Shown in pieces: positions 8,228-17,626 of a stretch of DNA of 64,000 nucleotides. Source of the DNA: Bacteroides thetaiotaomicron VPI-5482. GTDB taxonomy: Bacteria > Bacteroidota > Bacteroidia > Bacteroidales > Bacteroidaceae. The notes under the pieces were generated by a model that made no database searches, was not told the DNA's origin, and was given only the letters and a program-made list of their open reading frames with translations. The position numbers were made by a program, and so were the translations under genes. The stretch is from NCBI RefSeq assembly GCF_000011065.1, contig NC_004663.1, forward strand, positions 372,001 to 436,000, written 5' to 3'. Numbering within the stretch: the stretch's first letter is position 1; every line of letters starts with the position of its first letter.

Positions 8228-9832
8228 ATGAAAAAGAAAATAAATATAGCTGCACTTGCTCTTATTATGGTGGCAAGTGCAAGCGCCCAGACAATATACG
8301 ATGGTGCTAAGTTTACGCAGAAGGATTTGAATGGAACTGCCCGTTTTGTAGGAATGGGAGGAGCAATGGGTGCACTAGGAGGAGATATTTCTACTATGGG
8401 GACAAATCCGGCTGGTATTGGTATATATCGTAGTAATGATATAATGGGAACTTTCGGCTTTTCTTCTTTTGGTTCGGAGAGTAAATATGAAGGATCAAAG
8501 TTTAATGTTGATAAGACTCGTGGATCATTTGATAATATAGGATTTGTGTTTTCTTCTAAAATTGGAAATCAGACCGCTTTGCGTTATGTGAATTTTGGAT
8601 TCAGTTACACTCGTTCCAAGTCATTTGATAAGTATATGACAATGGAAGGTTTGATTAATCTGGGGCCTGGAGGAACAATTCTTTCTCAGACTAATCAAAT
8701 GACGAATCAAGCGAACACTATGATTAAAGCGAATGGTGACTTTATCAGTAAGTTAGCTGATGATAAGATTAATCTGTTTACTGATAGTCAGACTGGCTGG
8801 CTGGCTGCTATCGGCTGGAATGGATATTTATATAATGAAAATGAAGATAAAAATGGCTATATAGGTTATTTACCTCAACCATATTCATGGTATGATGGAC
8901 ATGAAAAAGGAGGAATCAATCAGTATGATTTTAATGTTGCTTTTAATATAAGTGATCGTGTTTATTTAGGATTGACCATTGGTGCTTACGATGTTAATTA
9001 CTCAAAGATTTCTACTTATGGAGAGGAGTATGGGGAATATATTGTAGAAAATGTGAATTATGGTACTCCAAGTTATGAAATGACTACTGAGAATAAAATA
9101 GATGGTTCAGGTGTGGATTTTAAGTTTGGAGCTATCGTGCGTCCATTTGAAGACTCTCCATTCCGTATTGGTGTTTCTGTTCATACTCCTACATTTTATA
9201 ATTTGAAAATTAAAACGAATGTTAGAGCAGTGACATATACCCCTGATTTTGACTCTAAAAAATTAAGTGAGGCTGTTGTAGATTCTTATGATTTTACGAA
9301 TGGTGTTGATTATGGATATGACTTCCGTTTCCGTACACCATGGAAATATAATTTAAGTCTTGGGTATACTTATGGATCATCTTTCGCTATTGGAGCAGAA
9401 TATGAATATCAGGATTACTCCGCTATGCATTTTAGTTATTCGGATGGAGAAGCAATGGGATGGCAGAATCCTACAGCAAAAGAAATGTTGAAAGGTGTGA
9501 ATACTTTCCGTATCGGTGCTGAGTGGAAAGTTATTCCTCAATTTGCTTTTCGTTTAGGCTATAATTATATGTCAGCAGCATTCAAAAAAACAGCTTTTAA
9601 AGATTTGAGCTACAATTCAATTAATACGGATACGGATTTTGCGAATGCAAAAGCAAATAATAATTATACATTAGGTATCGGTTATAGAGGATCGACTTTT
9701 TACGCAGACTTGGCTTACATGTATAGTACTTATAAGGAAGATTTCTATCCATTTGATGATGGAGCTTTAAAAAAGACTGATGTGACAAATAGCCGTAGTA
9801 AAGTGATGATGACTTTAGGTTTACGCTTTTAA
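8228..9832 (+). CDS. Outer-membrane transport protein, OmpP1/FadL/TodX-like
   Basis: Predicted outer-membrane barrel for uptake of hydrophobic compounds. After a signal peptide ending near ASASAQ come the family-typical N-terminal segments GTARFVGMGGAMGALGGDISTMGTNPAGIGIYRSNDI, written here as two parts (ARFVGMGGAMGALGGD and NPAGIGIYR). Strands with alternating hydrophobic and aromatic residues run to a terminal phenylalanine (TLGLRF), the usual barrel end signal. Length 534 fits the family. Its bases are more A+T-rich than the neighbouring operons. Homologues are often labelled hemin receptor, for which nothing here gives support. Confidence 0.8.
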   Translation: MKKKINIAALALIMVASASAQTIYDGAKFTQKDLNGTARFVGMGGAMGALGGDISTMGTNPAGIGIYRSNDIMGTFGFSSFGSESKYEGSKFNVDKTRGSFDNIGFVFSSKIGNQTALRYVNFGFSYTRSKSFDKYMTMEGLINLGPGGTILSQTNQMTNQANTMIKANGDFISKLADDKINLFTDSQTGWLAAIGWNGYLYNENEDKNGYIGYLPQPYSWYDGHEKGGINQYDFNVAFNISDRVYLGLTIGAYDVNYSKISTYGEEYGEYIVENVNYGTPSYEMTTENKIDGSGVDFKFGAIVRPFEDSPFRIGVSVHTPTFYNLKIKTNVRAVTYTPDFDSKKLSEAVVDSYDFTNGVDYGYDFRFRTPWKYNLSLGYTYGSSFAIGAEYEYQDYSAMHFSYSDGEAMGWQNPTAKEMLKGVNTFRIGAEWKVIPQFAFRLGYNYMSAAFKKTAFKDLSYNSINTDTDFANAKANNNYTLGIGYRGSTFYADLAYMYSTYKEDFYPFDDGALKKTDVTNSRSKVMMTLGLRF

Positions 9833-9877
9833 TTAGAAACTGTTTTCAATTTCAATAATAACTTTTGTGTGTTAGAG

Positions 9878-9914
9878 TCCCTGGAATGCTGAGTGTCTAC
9901 AGCAGTTCCAGGGA
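9878..9914 (+). terminator. Rho-independent-type terminator after the FadL-like gene
   Basis: TCCCTGGAA (9878-9886) pairs with TTCCAGGGA (9906-9914), and TGCTG with CAGCA extends the stem. The run TTTCTTTATTA follows. It lies 46 bases after the stop at 9832. Confidence 0.8.
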
Positions 9915-10031
9915 TTTCTTTATTATCTTTTCATTTAATGCCAAAGAAGGTTCATTCTGTTTTGAATATTGTAATTTTGTTAGCCGATATAATTATTCTT
10001 TTTGTTTAAAGAAAAAAAACTACTTATTTTC

Positions 10032-10060
10032 TTGTTATTTAAAATAAATTCATATTTTTG
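10032..10060 (+). promoter_or_regulatory. Promoter of the 10145 SusC/SusD operon
   Basis: TTG at 10032-10034 is followed after about 18-19 bases by TATTTTTG (10053-10060), matching the Bacteroides -33/-7 arrangement. It leaves a 5' leader of about 75 bases before the SusC-like ATG. The rest of the 9833-10144 gap holds only the terminator at 9878 and A+T-rich sequence. Confidence 0.65.
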
Positions 10061-10144
10061 TAATCGTAGTCAGAACCAAACTATGAAATATTGACGTCCT
10101 CTCTACACACAGACAATTTTTATTAACCTTAAAAGAGCAGTATT

Positions 10145-13100
10145 ATGTTTAAACCACTCAAATCAGTAAGTGTGCTGTTGCTCTTGTTTGCCATGCCGGC
10201 AGCAATTTCCTATGCAGCCTCTGAGAATGGAGCAACAAGTGTGAGTGTCACACAGCAAAACGGTACGTGTAAAGGTGTAGTAAAAGACAAGGCAGGTGAA
10301 GCGGTTATTGGAGCTTCAGTTGTAGTCAAGGGTACTACAAATGGTGTAATTACCGACTTGGACGGTAATTTTGTTCTTTCCAATGTTCCTGATGGAGCAA
10401 CGATTCAAATCTCTTATGTAGGTTATACCCCACAGGAAGTGAAGTTCACGGGTAAACCTTTAGACATTACCTTACAGGAAGATACGCAGACACTCGATGA
10501 AGTTGTAGTGACAGCTTTGGGGATTAAGCGTCAGAAAAGGTCCCTCGGCTATTCTACAACGACAGTAGGAGGAAAAGATTTCACGGAAGCTCGTACAACG
10601 AACATTGGTAACGCACTTTCCGGTAAGATTGCCGGTGTTTCCGTTTCCGGAAATGCAACAGGTCCGGGTGGTAGTAGCCGTGTCGTAATTCGTGGTAATG
10701 CTTCTTTGACGGGAAACAACCAGCCGCTTTATGTTATCGACGGTGTTCCGTTTGATAATACTAATATTGGTAGTGCAGGTCAATGGGGAGGTAAAGATAT
10801 GGGCGATGGTTTGTCAAGTATCAATCCGGATGATATTGCAGATATTCAAGTGTTGAAAGGTGCTGCTGCATCTGCTCTTTATGGATATCGTGGTGGTAAC
10901 GGTGCTATCTTGATTACTACTAAATCCGGTCAGAAAGGAAAACCGGTCTCCGTTGAATTTAACAATAACTTGGCTTTTGATGTGATTTATGATTACCGCG
11001 ATTTCCAGAATGTCTACGGGCAAGGAACTCAGGGTAACCGTCCGCTTTCTGCAGATGTGGCAAAAGCAACGGAAACATCCAGCTGGGGTGAAGTAATGGA
11101 TGGAAAAAAAGCAGTAAACTTCTTGGGGAACGAATATGCCTATTCTCCTGTAGATAACTGGAAGAACTTCTATCGTACTGGGATTAACAATACAACAACT
11201 TTGGCAGTAAGTGGTGCTTCCGATAAGATATCCTATCGTTTTGGTGTTTCCAATATGGCGGTAAAGGGGATACTTCCCAATTCCAGCATCAGTCAGCAAG
11301 GTATCAATATGAATACGACTTATGACATTTCTTCAAAAGTTCATTTAATGGTGAATGCCAACTACGTATTCGACAAGAATAAAGGTCGTTCTAACTTGTC
11401 CGATGGTAACAGTAACACGAATGCCGCACTTCTTTATCATGCCAATTCATTTGATATCCGTTGGATGGAACGTGAAAATCCGGATTGTGACTGGGGTACC
11501 GGTGCTGACGGCAAAGAGTTGTTAGGCGGTACGAACGGTTATTTCAATAATCCGTATTGGTTGCAGTACAGGGTTACTAATGAAACCAACCGTAATCGTC
11601 TGACTGGTGGTATGACTTTGAAGTATGATATCTTTGACTGGTTATACATTCAGGGTGCTGTGACACGTGACGGTTATAATCTGGAATATTCCGAAGTGAA
11701 GCCAATCGGTTCCGCTTCTCCGGAAGATCCACGCGGTTATATAAAGGAATACACTCAGAACTTCTCTGAAATGAACCTGAACTATTTGATCGGATTCAAT
11801 AAGACATTCGGAGACTGGAGTGTCGGTGCTACTTTCGGTGGAAACCGTCAGAGAAATATTACAAAGAAATACGGTCTGGATGATAAGGCCTCTTCATTCT
11901 TTGTGCCCGATTTTTATTCAAGTAGCAACACTGCGAAGCATGTGTATAAGAAAGAATATACAGAATATCGGGTAAATTCAATCTATGGTACTGCAGACCT
12001 TGGTTATAAGAATCAGGTATTCTTAAATTTAACCGGACGTAATGACTGGTTCTCTACACTGGACCCGGATAATAATCATTATTTCTATCCTTCTATCGGT
12101 ATGTCATGGGTATTTAGTGATACATTCAAGACTCCTGACTGGTTTACTTTCGGAAAGGTGCGTGCATCTTATGCAGCTGCATCCAACGGAACCAAAGCAT
12201 ATCAGAATCTTCTTACCTATAAAGTAGATAATTACCAATCGAACGGACAGCCTGTAGTAACGATCAATAACTCGACCGTACCTAACAAAGGACTGAAACC
12301 GGTTCAGATTTCCGAATGGGAAATTGGTTTGAATCTCTCTTTCTTGGATAATCGCCTGTCATTGGATGCTGCATATTATGTAAAAACAACCAAAGATGAT
12401 ATCGTGCAGGTAACCACCAGTGGTGCGTCCGGTTTTGAATCAGCTATCCAGAATGTCGGAGAAATCAGAAATAATGGTGTGGAAGTAATGGTGAATGCCG
12501 TTCCTGTTCATACAAAGGACTTTAACTGGAATTCTACATTCAATATCGCTTATAACAGCAGTGATGTGAAATACCTGGGAATAGACGGAACGGGAGAAAA
12601 GATAAAGAGACTTACTCTTGACGGAGCCAATTCACGTGTAGGTAGTGTTTCTGTTCAGAATATCTTGGGGCATCCTTATGGTGAATTAGTAGGTTATGAA
12701 TACAAACGTACTTCGGATGGACAAGTTATTTTTGAAAACGGTCTTCCTGTACACTCAGACGAGGTACAGGTATTAGGAAACGGCGTTTATAAGGTAACCG
12801 GTGGATGGCGCAATGAGTTTACTTACAAAAACATAACTCTTTCTTTCCTGATTGACTTCAAGGCAGGAGCTAAGATGTTCTCCGGAACCAATCTGTCTCT
12901 TTACAGCAACGGTCTGCACAAGAATACTTTGCAGGGACGTGGTGCTGACGGTAAAGGAACAATGGTGGGCAATGGTGTAATGTCTGATGGTAAGGGGGGC
13001 TATGTGAAGAATACCGTAGCCGTTTCTGCACAAGACTACTGGCAGGCTATTACCAGTCAGAATATTGCTGAAGAGTTTGTTTATAATGCGAGTTTTATAA

Positions 13101-13333
13101 AACTGCGCGAACTGTCAGTCGGATATACTTTGCCGCAGGCATGGTTGAATAAGCAGACACTTATAAAGGGGGTAACCCTTTCTTTAGTCGGTCGTAACCT
13201 TTGGACTATATTGAAGCATACGGATAATATTGATCCGGAATCTGCTTATAATAACGGTAATGCTCAAGGTCTGGAATTGAACGGATATCCTGCCACGAGA
13301 AATGTGGGATTCAATGTAAATGTTAAGTTCTAA
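10145..13333 (+). CDS. SusC-like TonB-dependent outer-membrane receptor
   Basis: Outer-membrane channel that imports glycan fragments with TonB energy, paired with a SusD-like lipoprotein. A signal peptide precedes a carboxypeptidase-regulatory-like beta-sandwich (about 35-115, GVVKDKAGEAVIGASV). Next are the TonB box region (TLDEVVVTALGIKRQKRSLGY), a plug domain with the SusC signature GAAASALYGYRGGNGAILITTKSG, and a large barrel ending NVNVKF. At 1062 residues it is full length. The SusD-like partner follows directly, overlapping no coding sequence if its ATG at 13353 is used. No glycosidase, sensor or anti-sigma gene adjoins, so the substrate cannot be predicted; an N-terminal STN domain, which would indicate sigma/anti-sigma control, is absent. 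Confidence 0.93.
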   Translation: MFKPLKSVSVLLLLFAMPAAISYAASENGATSVSVTQQNGTCKGVVKDKAGEAVIGASVVVKGTTNGVITDLDGNFVLSNVPDGATIQISYVGYTPQEVKFTGKPLDITLQEDTQTLDEVVVTALGIKRQKRSLGYSTTTVGGKDFTEARTTNIGNALSGKIAGVSVSGNATGPGGSSRVVIRGNASLTGNNQPLYVIDGVPFDNTNIGSAGQWGGKDMGDGLSSINPDDIADIQVLKGAAASALYGYRGGNGAILITTKSGQKGKPVSVEFNNNLAFDVIYDYRDFQNVYGQGTQGNRPLSADVAKATETSSWGEVMDGKKAVNFLGNEYAYSPVDNWKNFYRTGINNTTTLAVSGASDKISYRFGVSNMAVKGILPNSSISQQGINMNTTYDISSKVHLMVNANYVFDKNKGRSNLSDGNSNTNAALLYHANSFDIRWMERENPDCDWGTGADGKELLGGTNGYFNNPYWLQYRVTNETNRNRLTGGMTLKYDIFDWLYIQGAVTRDGYNLEYSEVKPIGSASPEDPRGYIKEYTQNFSEMNLNYLIGFNKTFGDWSVGATFGGNRQRNITKKYGLDDKASSFFVPDFYSSSNTAKHVYKKEYTEYRVNSIYGTADLGYKNQVFLNLTGRNDWFSTLDPDNNHYFYPSIGMSWVFSDTFKTPDWFTFGKVRASYAAASNGTKAYQNLLTYKVDNYQSNGQPVVTINNSTVPNKGLKPVQISEWEIGLNLSFLDNRLSLDAAYYVKTTKDDIVQVTTSGASGFESAIQNVGEIRNNGVEVMVNAVPVHTKDFNWNSTFNIAYNSSDVKYLGIDGTGEKIKRLTLDGANSRVGSVSVQNILGHPYGELVGYEYKRTSDGQVIFENGLPVHSDEVQVLGNGVYKVTGGWRNEFTYKNITLSFLIDFKAGAKMFSGTNLSLYSNGLHKNTLQGRGADGKGTMVGNGVMSDGKGGYVKNTVAVSAQDYWQAITSQNIAEEFVYNASFIKLRELSVGYTLPQAWLNKQTLIKGVTLSLVGRNLWTILKHTDNIDPESAYNNGNAQGLELNGYPATRNVGFNVNVKF

Positions 13334-13352
13334 CATCTTAAATACTGTAACA

Positions 13353-14947
13353 ATGAAAAAGTTTACTTTATATATATTGACGGCTTTTGGTCTGATGGGA
13401 TTAGCGACGAGCTGTAATGACTTTGGGGATGTGAATAACGACCCTATGAACCTGAATCCCGGAGTGGTGGATTATAAAATGGAATTTACTCAGGTTGAAG
13501 CACAGATATGTGGCTCCGACTGGGACGTGTGGCGTAATGGCTGTATCTACACAGCCAACATGATACAGCATACGGCTAGTGTAGATTGGGCGTATGGAGT
13601 TTTCTATACATGGAACGATCAGTATAGTGGTGCTTATTGGGGAGGATTCTATTCTGGTGGGCGTGCAGCTATTCGTAATATTATAGATGTGATGAATAAT
13701 TGGGAAGGAAATCCCGCTTATGCGAATGAATATCAGATGTGCCGCATTCTGAAAGCATATATGTTCCAGAATATGACTGACCTTTATGGAGACGTTCCTT
13801 ATTCTGAAGCAGGGCAGGGGTATTCTACCAATCCGATTCCGTATCCTAAATATGATACACAAGAAGCAATCTATAATGATCTGCTGAAAGAACTCGATGA
13901 AGCACAAGCTGCATTAAGCACTTCTGCCGGTAATACGATAGGGGCTGCCGACGTTATCTATAACGGTGATGCTGCGAAATGGAAGAAATTTGCAAACTCA
14001 CTGATGCTCCGGGTAGCCATGCGCCTGACCAAAGTAGCTCCTGATAAAGCGAAAACATGGGTAGCTAAAGCGGTTTCGAATGGCTTGTTCGTAAGCAACG
14101 ATGATAATGCGATCGTCAGACATACCAATGGTTCACCAAGCGATGACTCTGCCGAACCTTACGGAAAAGTATTTTCCAGTCTGGATACTCAGGCGTTCTA
14201 TATCAGCGAAACATTTATAAACATCCTTCAGGACGATCCTCGTCTTCCTCTGATTGCTACAGTTTGTACCAGAGATCCTAAACCGGGATGGGGAGATGCT
14301 GATTTTGATTTAGGTGACAACACGGCTGCTAAGCAGAAAGGTATGCCGGTTGGTTATGATGTGTCAGGAGGAGACTGGGATTTGAGTAAAGCTCCAAGCT
14401 ATCAGGTTGATTGGAGAAAAGCATATTCTGTTCCTAACCGTACAGTTTATGCACGCCCGGATTCACCCTCTATGCTTGTCACTCATGCCGATGGATTATT
14501 ATTGGCTGATGCAGTGAAACGTGGACTCTATACAGGAGATGCAGAAAATTTTATAGAGATGGAGTAACTGCTGCCATGAAACAATTCTCCTATTATGAAA
14601 AAGCCTCAGCTACGATTACAGATGATGCGATAACTGCCTATCTGAATGCTAATCCATTGGATGCTGATACGGAAAAAGCGCTGGAACAGATTAATACGGA
14701 ATATTATATCCATACGTTCTGTAATGAGTATGAAGCTTTTGCAAATTGGCGTCGTACTGGATATCCCAAATTAACCCCGGCTCGAAATGCAGCCAGCTAT
14801 CCTAACAATGTGACAAATGGAGAGATTCCTCGTCGTTTCATTTATCCGACAAGTGAAATAACAGCTAATCCTGTTAATTACAATGATGCCGTTAAGAGAC
14901 TTAGCGGAGGCGATAAGATGACATCACGCGTATGGTGGGATAAGTAA
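13353..14947 (+). pseudogene. SusD-like outer-membrane lipoprotein, interrupted by a one-base frameshift
   Basis: Glycan-binding partner of the SusC-like receptor. The ATG at 13353 starts a lipoprotein signal (TAFGLMGLATSC). The reading frame stops at 14565-14567 (FIEMEStop) and the rest of the protein continues in another frame to 14947. Adding one T in the AATTTTA run near 14550 would restore a continuous product (DAENF-YRDGVTAAMKQFSYYEKA). The rejoined protein of about 530 residues has normal length for the SusD-like family with TPR helices (MCRILKAYMFQNMTDLYGDVPY). The break is either a real mutation that removes the last quarter or a sequence error in a homopolymer. A restart at the ATG at 14576 giving a 123-residue fragment is unlikely to work. 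Confidence 0.88.
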
Positions 14948-14959
14948 TAAAGTGTTATA

Positions 14960-14997
14960 AATAAGTCGGTCGGCTCTTGGGGACTGACCGGCTTATT
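14960..14997 (+). terminator. Terminator of the SusC/SusD operon
   Basis: ATAAGTCGGTC (14961-14971) pairs with GACCGGCTTAT (14986-14996) with one wobble pair. TATATAGTTTTTAG follows. It lies 13 bases after the SusD-like stop. Confidence 0.75.
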
Positions 14998-15020
14998 ATA
15001 TAGTTTTTAGGTCTAAATAA

Positions 15021-15050
15021 AAGAACGGGATTCATACGAATCCCGTTCTT
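15021..15050. terminator. Bidirectional hairpin terminator
   Basis: AAGAACGGGATTC (15021-15033) pairs perfectly with GAATCCCGTTCTT (15038-15050) around a 4-base loop. On the minus strand it is followed by TTTATTTAG, so it can end the fimbrillin-like gene as well as read-through from the left. Confidence 0.8.
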
Positions 15051-15093
15051 TATATTTATATAATCTGCAAGATTGTCTTTAAGTGCAATCTTC

Positions 15094-15897
15094 TTATCTG
15101 TACAATGGAACATTGCCATCAATAATACCGCCTCCGAATTTTTTTGATAATCTGACAGAAAGTGTGCTTCCGGCTTTTAAATCAAGATCTTCCACTGCAC
15201 TGATCTTCTGAGTGACTCCTCCGACAGTGATTGTTCCTATTTCCTCTCCAGCATTGATCTTTTGCGGGAGAACATTGGTAGTAACGCCTTCGGATACTTT
15301 CTTTACTTCGATATTCTCTGACAGCGCATTTTCGTTGATTTCTATGGTACCGTTCAATAAATCCTGCGTACCTTCGTTTTTCAGGCTGAGCTCAACTTTA
15401 GCTTCGCCTTCATACGGACGATCGTTCTCATCAAGTATAATAACCGGCACGGTCATTCGTTTGAATTTCAGCGATACATTCTGGCTGCCCGGAGCTGCTT
15501 CCGCTGTTCCGAACAAGTGCTCCTGACCTCCTTTTAAATAGCGTTTGTTACCGCCTGATCTGGTAGCGGCTTCGTCTGTCAATGCCGGATAGTGGGCGTA
15601 GAAGGTTACTGTGCCTGTGGCAGTTCCTATTTCGTTCCATGCGCGGCTGTCTTTGCCAACAATAAACGGAGTATAGTCCTGACCGGAGGCAGCCATGGAG
15701 ATAACTTCTCCTGTAGTGATGCTATTTCTGGCAGGGAACAGATCATTGCTGGTACGGGTGAGCGGGTCAGAGAGAGCGTCGTCGATAGAGATAGAGAAGT
15801 TGGTTGCTTCTTTACTTGTTTCTTGCAGTTCATCCTGTTGCTGACAACTGAACAAACATCCTGCGGCTAGAAGAATCAAAAAGTTTTTTCTTTTCAT
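15094..15897 (-). CDS. Fimbrillin-family (Mfa/FimA-like) lipoprotein
   Basis: Probably an exported lipoprotein of the Bacteroidota type V pilus superfamily. The lipobox is AAGCLFSC with the modified cysteine at about residue 18. The next region has family-typical elements: a TRT motif near residue 50 (PLTRTSND), TGEVISMAASGQDYTPF, then VTFYAHYPAL and NVSLKFKRMTVPVIIL (compare the FHHKMARL-type strand of fimbrillins). At 267 residues it is shorter than most pilins, so a minor, tip or anchoring subunit, or a stand-alone surface lipoprotein, is possible. No other pilus gene adjoins it. Confidence 0.65.
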   Translation of the reverse strand: MKRKNFLILLAAGCLFSCQQQDELQETSKEATNFSISIDDALSDPLTRTSNDLFPARNSITTGEVISMAASGQDYTPFIVGKDSRAWNEIGTATGTVTFYAHYPALTDEAATRSGGNKRYLKGGQEHLFGTAEAAPGSQNVSLKFKRMTVPVIILDENDRPYEGEAKVELSLKNEGTQDLLNGTIEINENALSENIEVKKVSEGVTTNVLPQKINAGEEIGTITVGGVTQKISAVEDLDLKAGSTLSVRLSKKFGGGIIDGNVPLYR

Positions 15898-15934
15898 TTT
15901 ACTAAGTATTAGTGAGTTTAAGTGAGATTAGATG

Positions 15935-16405
15935 CTAATATTCTACTTTGTCTTCTTTGGACATCCAGGCTTCAAAGGCTGTAATGGCTTCGTTGTGCAA
16001 TAATACTTCCGAGGGAAGTTTTCTGTCGGCAGGTTTTAGAGCCAGCTCATCATAAATAAAGGAATCGTCAAAACCGATGTTTTTGGCATCTGTCTTGTTG
16101 TTCCCATAATACATTTTGTCCAGTCGTGCCCAATAGATGGCACCCAGACACATCGGGCAAGGTTCGCATGAAGTATAGATTTCGTATCCGCTGAGGTTGA
16201 ATGTTCCCAGTTTCGCGGCTGCGGCACGTATGGCACTAACTTCGGCATGAGCAGTGGGATCACATGAAGAGGTTACTCTGTTGACTCCTGTAGCTATAAT
16301 TTCTCCTTCTTTTGTTGCAATGACAGCTCCGAACGGGCCTCCACCATTAGCAACATTTTCCTTCGAAAGCTCTATTGCTTTCCTCATTAGTTCTTCTTTG
16401 GTCAT
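15935..16405 (-). CDS. Guanine deaminase-like nucleoside/base deaminase
   Basis: Zinc hydrolase of the cytidine-deaminase fold that most resembles the short bacterial guanine deaminases (guanine to xanthine). The zinc site is complete: HAEVSAIR supplies His and the catalytic Glu, and CEPCPMC supplies the two Cys ligands. At 156 residues it matches that family, and the C-terminal tail (ITAFEAWMSKEDKVEY) is the segment that closes the active site in guanine deaminases. The tRNA adenosine deaminase TadA is the main alternative; the sequence around YYGNNKTDAKNIGFDD favours guanine deaminase. Confidence 0.75.
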   Translation of the reverse strand: MTKEELMRKAIELSKENVANGGGPFGAVIATKEGEIIATGVNRVTSSCDPTAHAEVSAIRAAAAKLGTFNLSGYEIYTSCEPCPMCLGAIYWARLDKMYYGNNKTDAKNIGFDDSFIYDELALKPADRKLPSEVLLHNEAITAFEAWMSKEDKVEY

Positions 16406-16421
16406 AGTTATAAAAAATAAA

Positions 16422-16478
16422 TATCGTTAGTTTTGCTTTTATTGCTACCTTTCGCAAATATAAAGAAAACTAACGATA
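16422..16478 (-). promoter_or_regulatory. Deaminase promoter flanked by a perfect 13-bp inverted repeat
   Basis: TATATTTG on the minus strand (16455-16462) fits the -7 consensus, with TTTA 19 bases upstream as a weak -33 box. TATCGTTAGTTTT (16422-16434) and its exact complement AAAACTAACGATA (16466-16478) bracket the -7 box. This suggests a pair of operator half sites 44 bp apart centre to centre. Confidence 0.55.
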
Positions 16479-16526
16479 GAATAAAGTGATTAAATTATTT
16501 TAAGAAACAAACGAGGGAGCATTATC

Positions 16527-17513
16527 TTAGAGCTTCCCTAATATTTTGTCCATTACCCAGTTAGTCAAGGTAGCACTTTCTCCGTCGCATGAGCAGACTG
16601 ACTTACCGAGCAGATGATCTACTACTGCCTGAATAAGAGGTTGTTGAACATGCTCAGGATTACCGATACAGATTTCCTCCCGGCCGCGTTCGGTGTGCAG
16701 ACCAATCGGCTCGTACGTAAAGACAGAGAAGCAGATCATACCTTTATCTCCGATAATTTCGATGCGGTCTTCGCGGGCGGAATCATGGGCAACAAAGCAC
16801 CATGAACCACTGCCGACCAATCCGTTGTCGAACTGGAAGCAGGCGCTCAGCGTATCTTCGGCAGGATAAAGCCCTCCACGATTGCTCTTATATCCGCTGG
16901 CTTCGAGGATGCAGCCGAACATATCTTGCAGCAAGTCGATCTGATGCGGGGCGAGGTCATAGAAGTAACCGCCACCGGCAATATCAGCCTGTACACGCCA
17001 AGGAAGATTTTCACGGTTGTAATCCAAATCACGTGGCGGCTGTGCAAAGCGGACTTGTACGTTTATGACATTACCGATAGAACCGTTCTCTACCATTTCT
17101 TTCACTTTCTGAAAGTAGGGGAGATAGCGGCGGTAATATGCGACGAAACAGGGAACACCCGTTTCCTTAGAAATACGGTTGATGCGTGTACACTCCTCAT
17201 AAGTGACAGCCATTGGTTTTTCAATATAGGCAGGCTTGCCTGCTTTCATAGCCATAATGGCGTATGTAGCGTGTGAAGAAGGAGGAGTGGCGATATAAAT
17301 GGCATTTACTTCCGGATCGTCTATCAGTTCCTGAGCGTCATCATACCATTTTCTGATTCCTCTTTCTTTCGCATAAGCCTTTGCTTTGGCGCCATCACGG
17401 CTCATTACAGCTACTACTTCAGAATGTTCTACCTTTTGAAAGGCGGGGCCACTTTTGGTTTTGGTTACTTCTCCGCAGCCGATGAAGCCCCATTTAATCA
17501 TCTTTTCACTCAT
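16527..17513 (-). CDS. Gfo/Idh/MocA-family NAD(P)-dependent oxidoreductase
   Basis: Sugar or polyol dehydrogenase family with unknown substrate. The N-terminal Rossmann domain shows WGFIGCGEVTKTKSGPAFQ, then IYIATPPSSHATYAIMAM and the catalytic-site motif EKPMA with the conserved lysine (about residue 98). The C-terminal alpha/beta domain has GGGYFYDLAPHQIDLLQDMFG, where the aspartate and histidine of the family's active site lie. Length 328 is normal. It stands alone, 121 bases upstream of the deaminase gene on the same strand, with its own promoter at 17546-17577. Confidence 0.88.
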   Translation of the reverse strand: MSEKMIKWGFIGCGEVTKTKSGPAFQKVEHSEVVAVMSRDGAKAKAYAKERGIRKWYDDAQELIDDPEVNAIYIATPPSSHATYAIMAMKAGKPAYIEKPMAVTYEECTRINRISKETGVPCFVAYYRRYLPYFQKVKEMVENGSIGNVINVQVRFAQPPRDLDYNRENLPWRVQADIAGGGYFYDLAPHQIDLLQDMFGCILEASGYKSNRGGLYPAEDTLSACFQFDNGLVGSGSWCFVAHDSAREDRIEIIGDKGMICFSVFTYEPIGLHTERGREEICIGNPEHVQQPLIQAVVDHLLGKSVCSCDGESATLTNWVMDKILGKL

Positions 17514-17545
17514 AATATACCTATTGTGCTTGTTTTAACAACTCC

Positions 17546-17594
17546 CAAAGATAAAGCTATTTTTTATTAAGAACAACTTTATTGATTGTTAACT
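17546..17594 (-). promoter_or_regulatory. Promoter with shared upstream module, oxidoreductase gene
   Basis: On the minus strand TATCTTTG (17546-17553) follows GTTG (17574-17577) after 20 bases. GTTG is the end of a 26-bp segment (17569-17594) that recurs with one mismatch at 20088-20113 in the sigma-factor promoter, at the same 20-bp spacing. Confidence 0.65.
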
Positions 17595-17626
17595 GTCAGA
17601 AATAGGCAAGGGTCTGAGTTTTTACT

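Noticed and set aside
9865..10047. 60-residue plus-strand open frame
   Set aside because: It covers the terminator at 9878 and the SusC promoter -33 box, with no coding signs.
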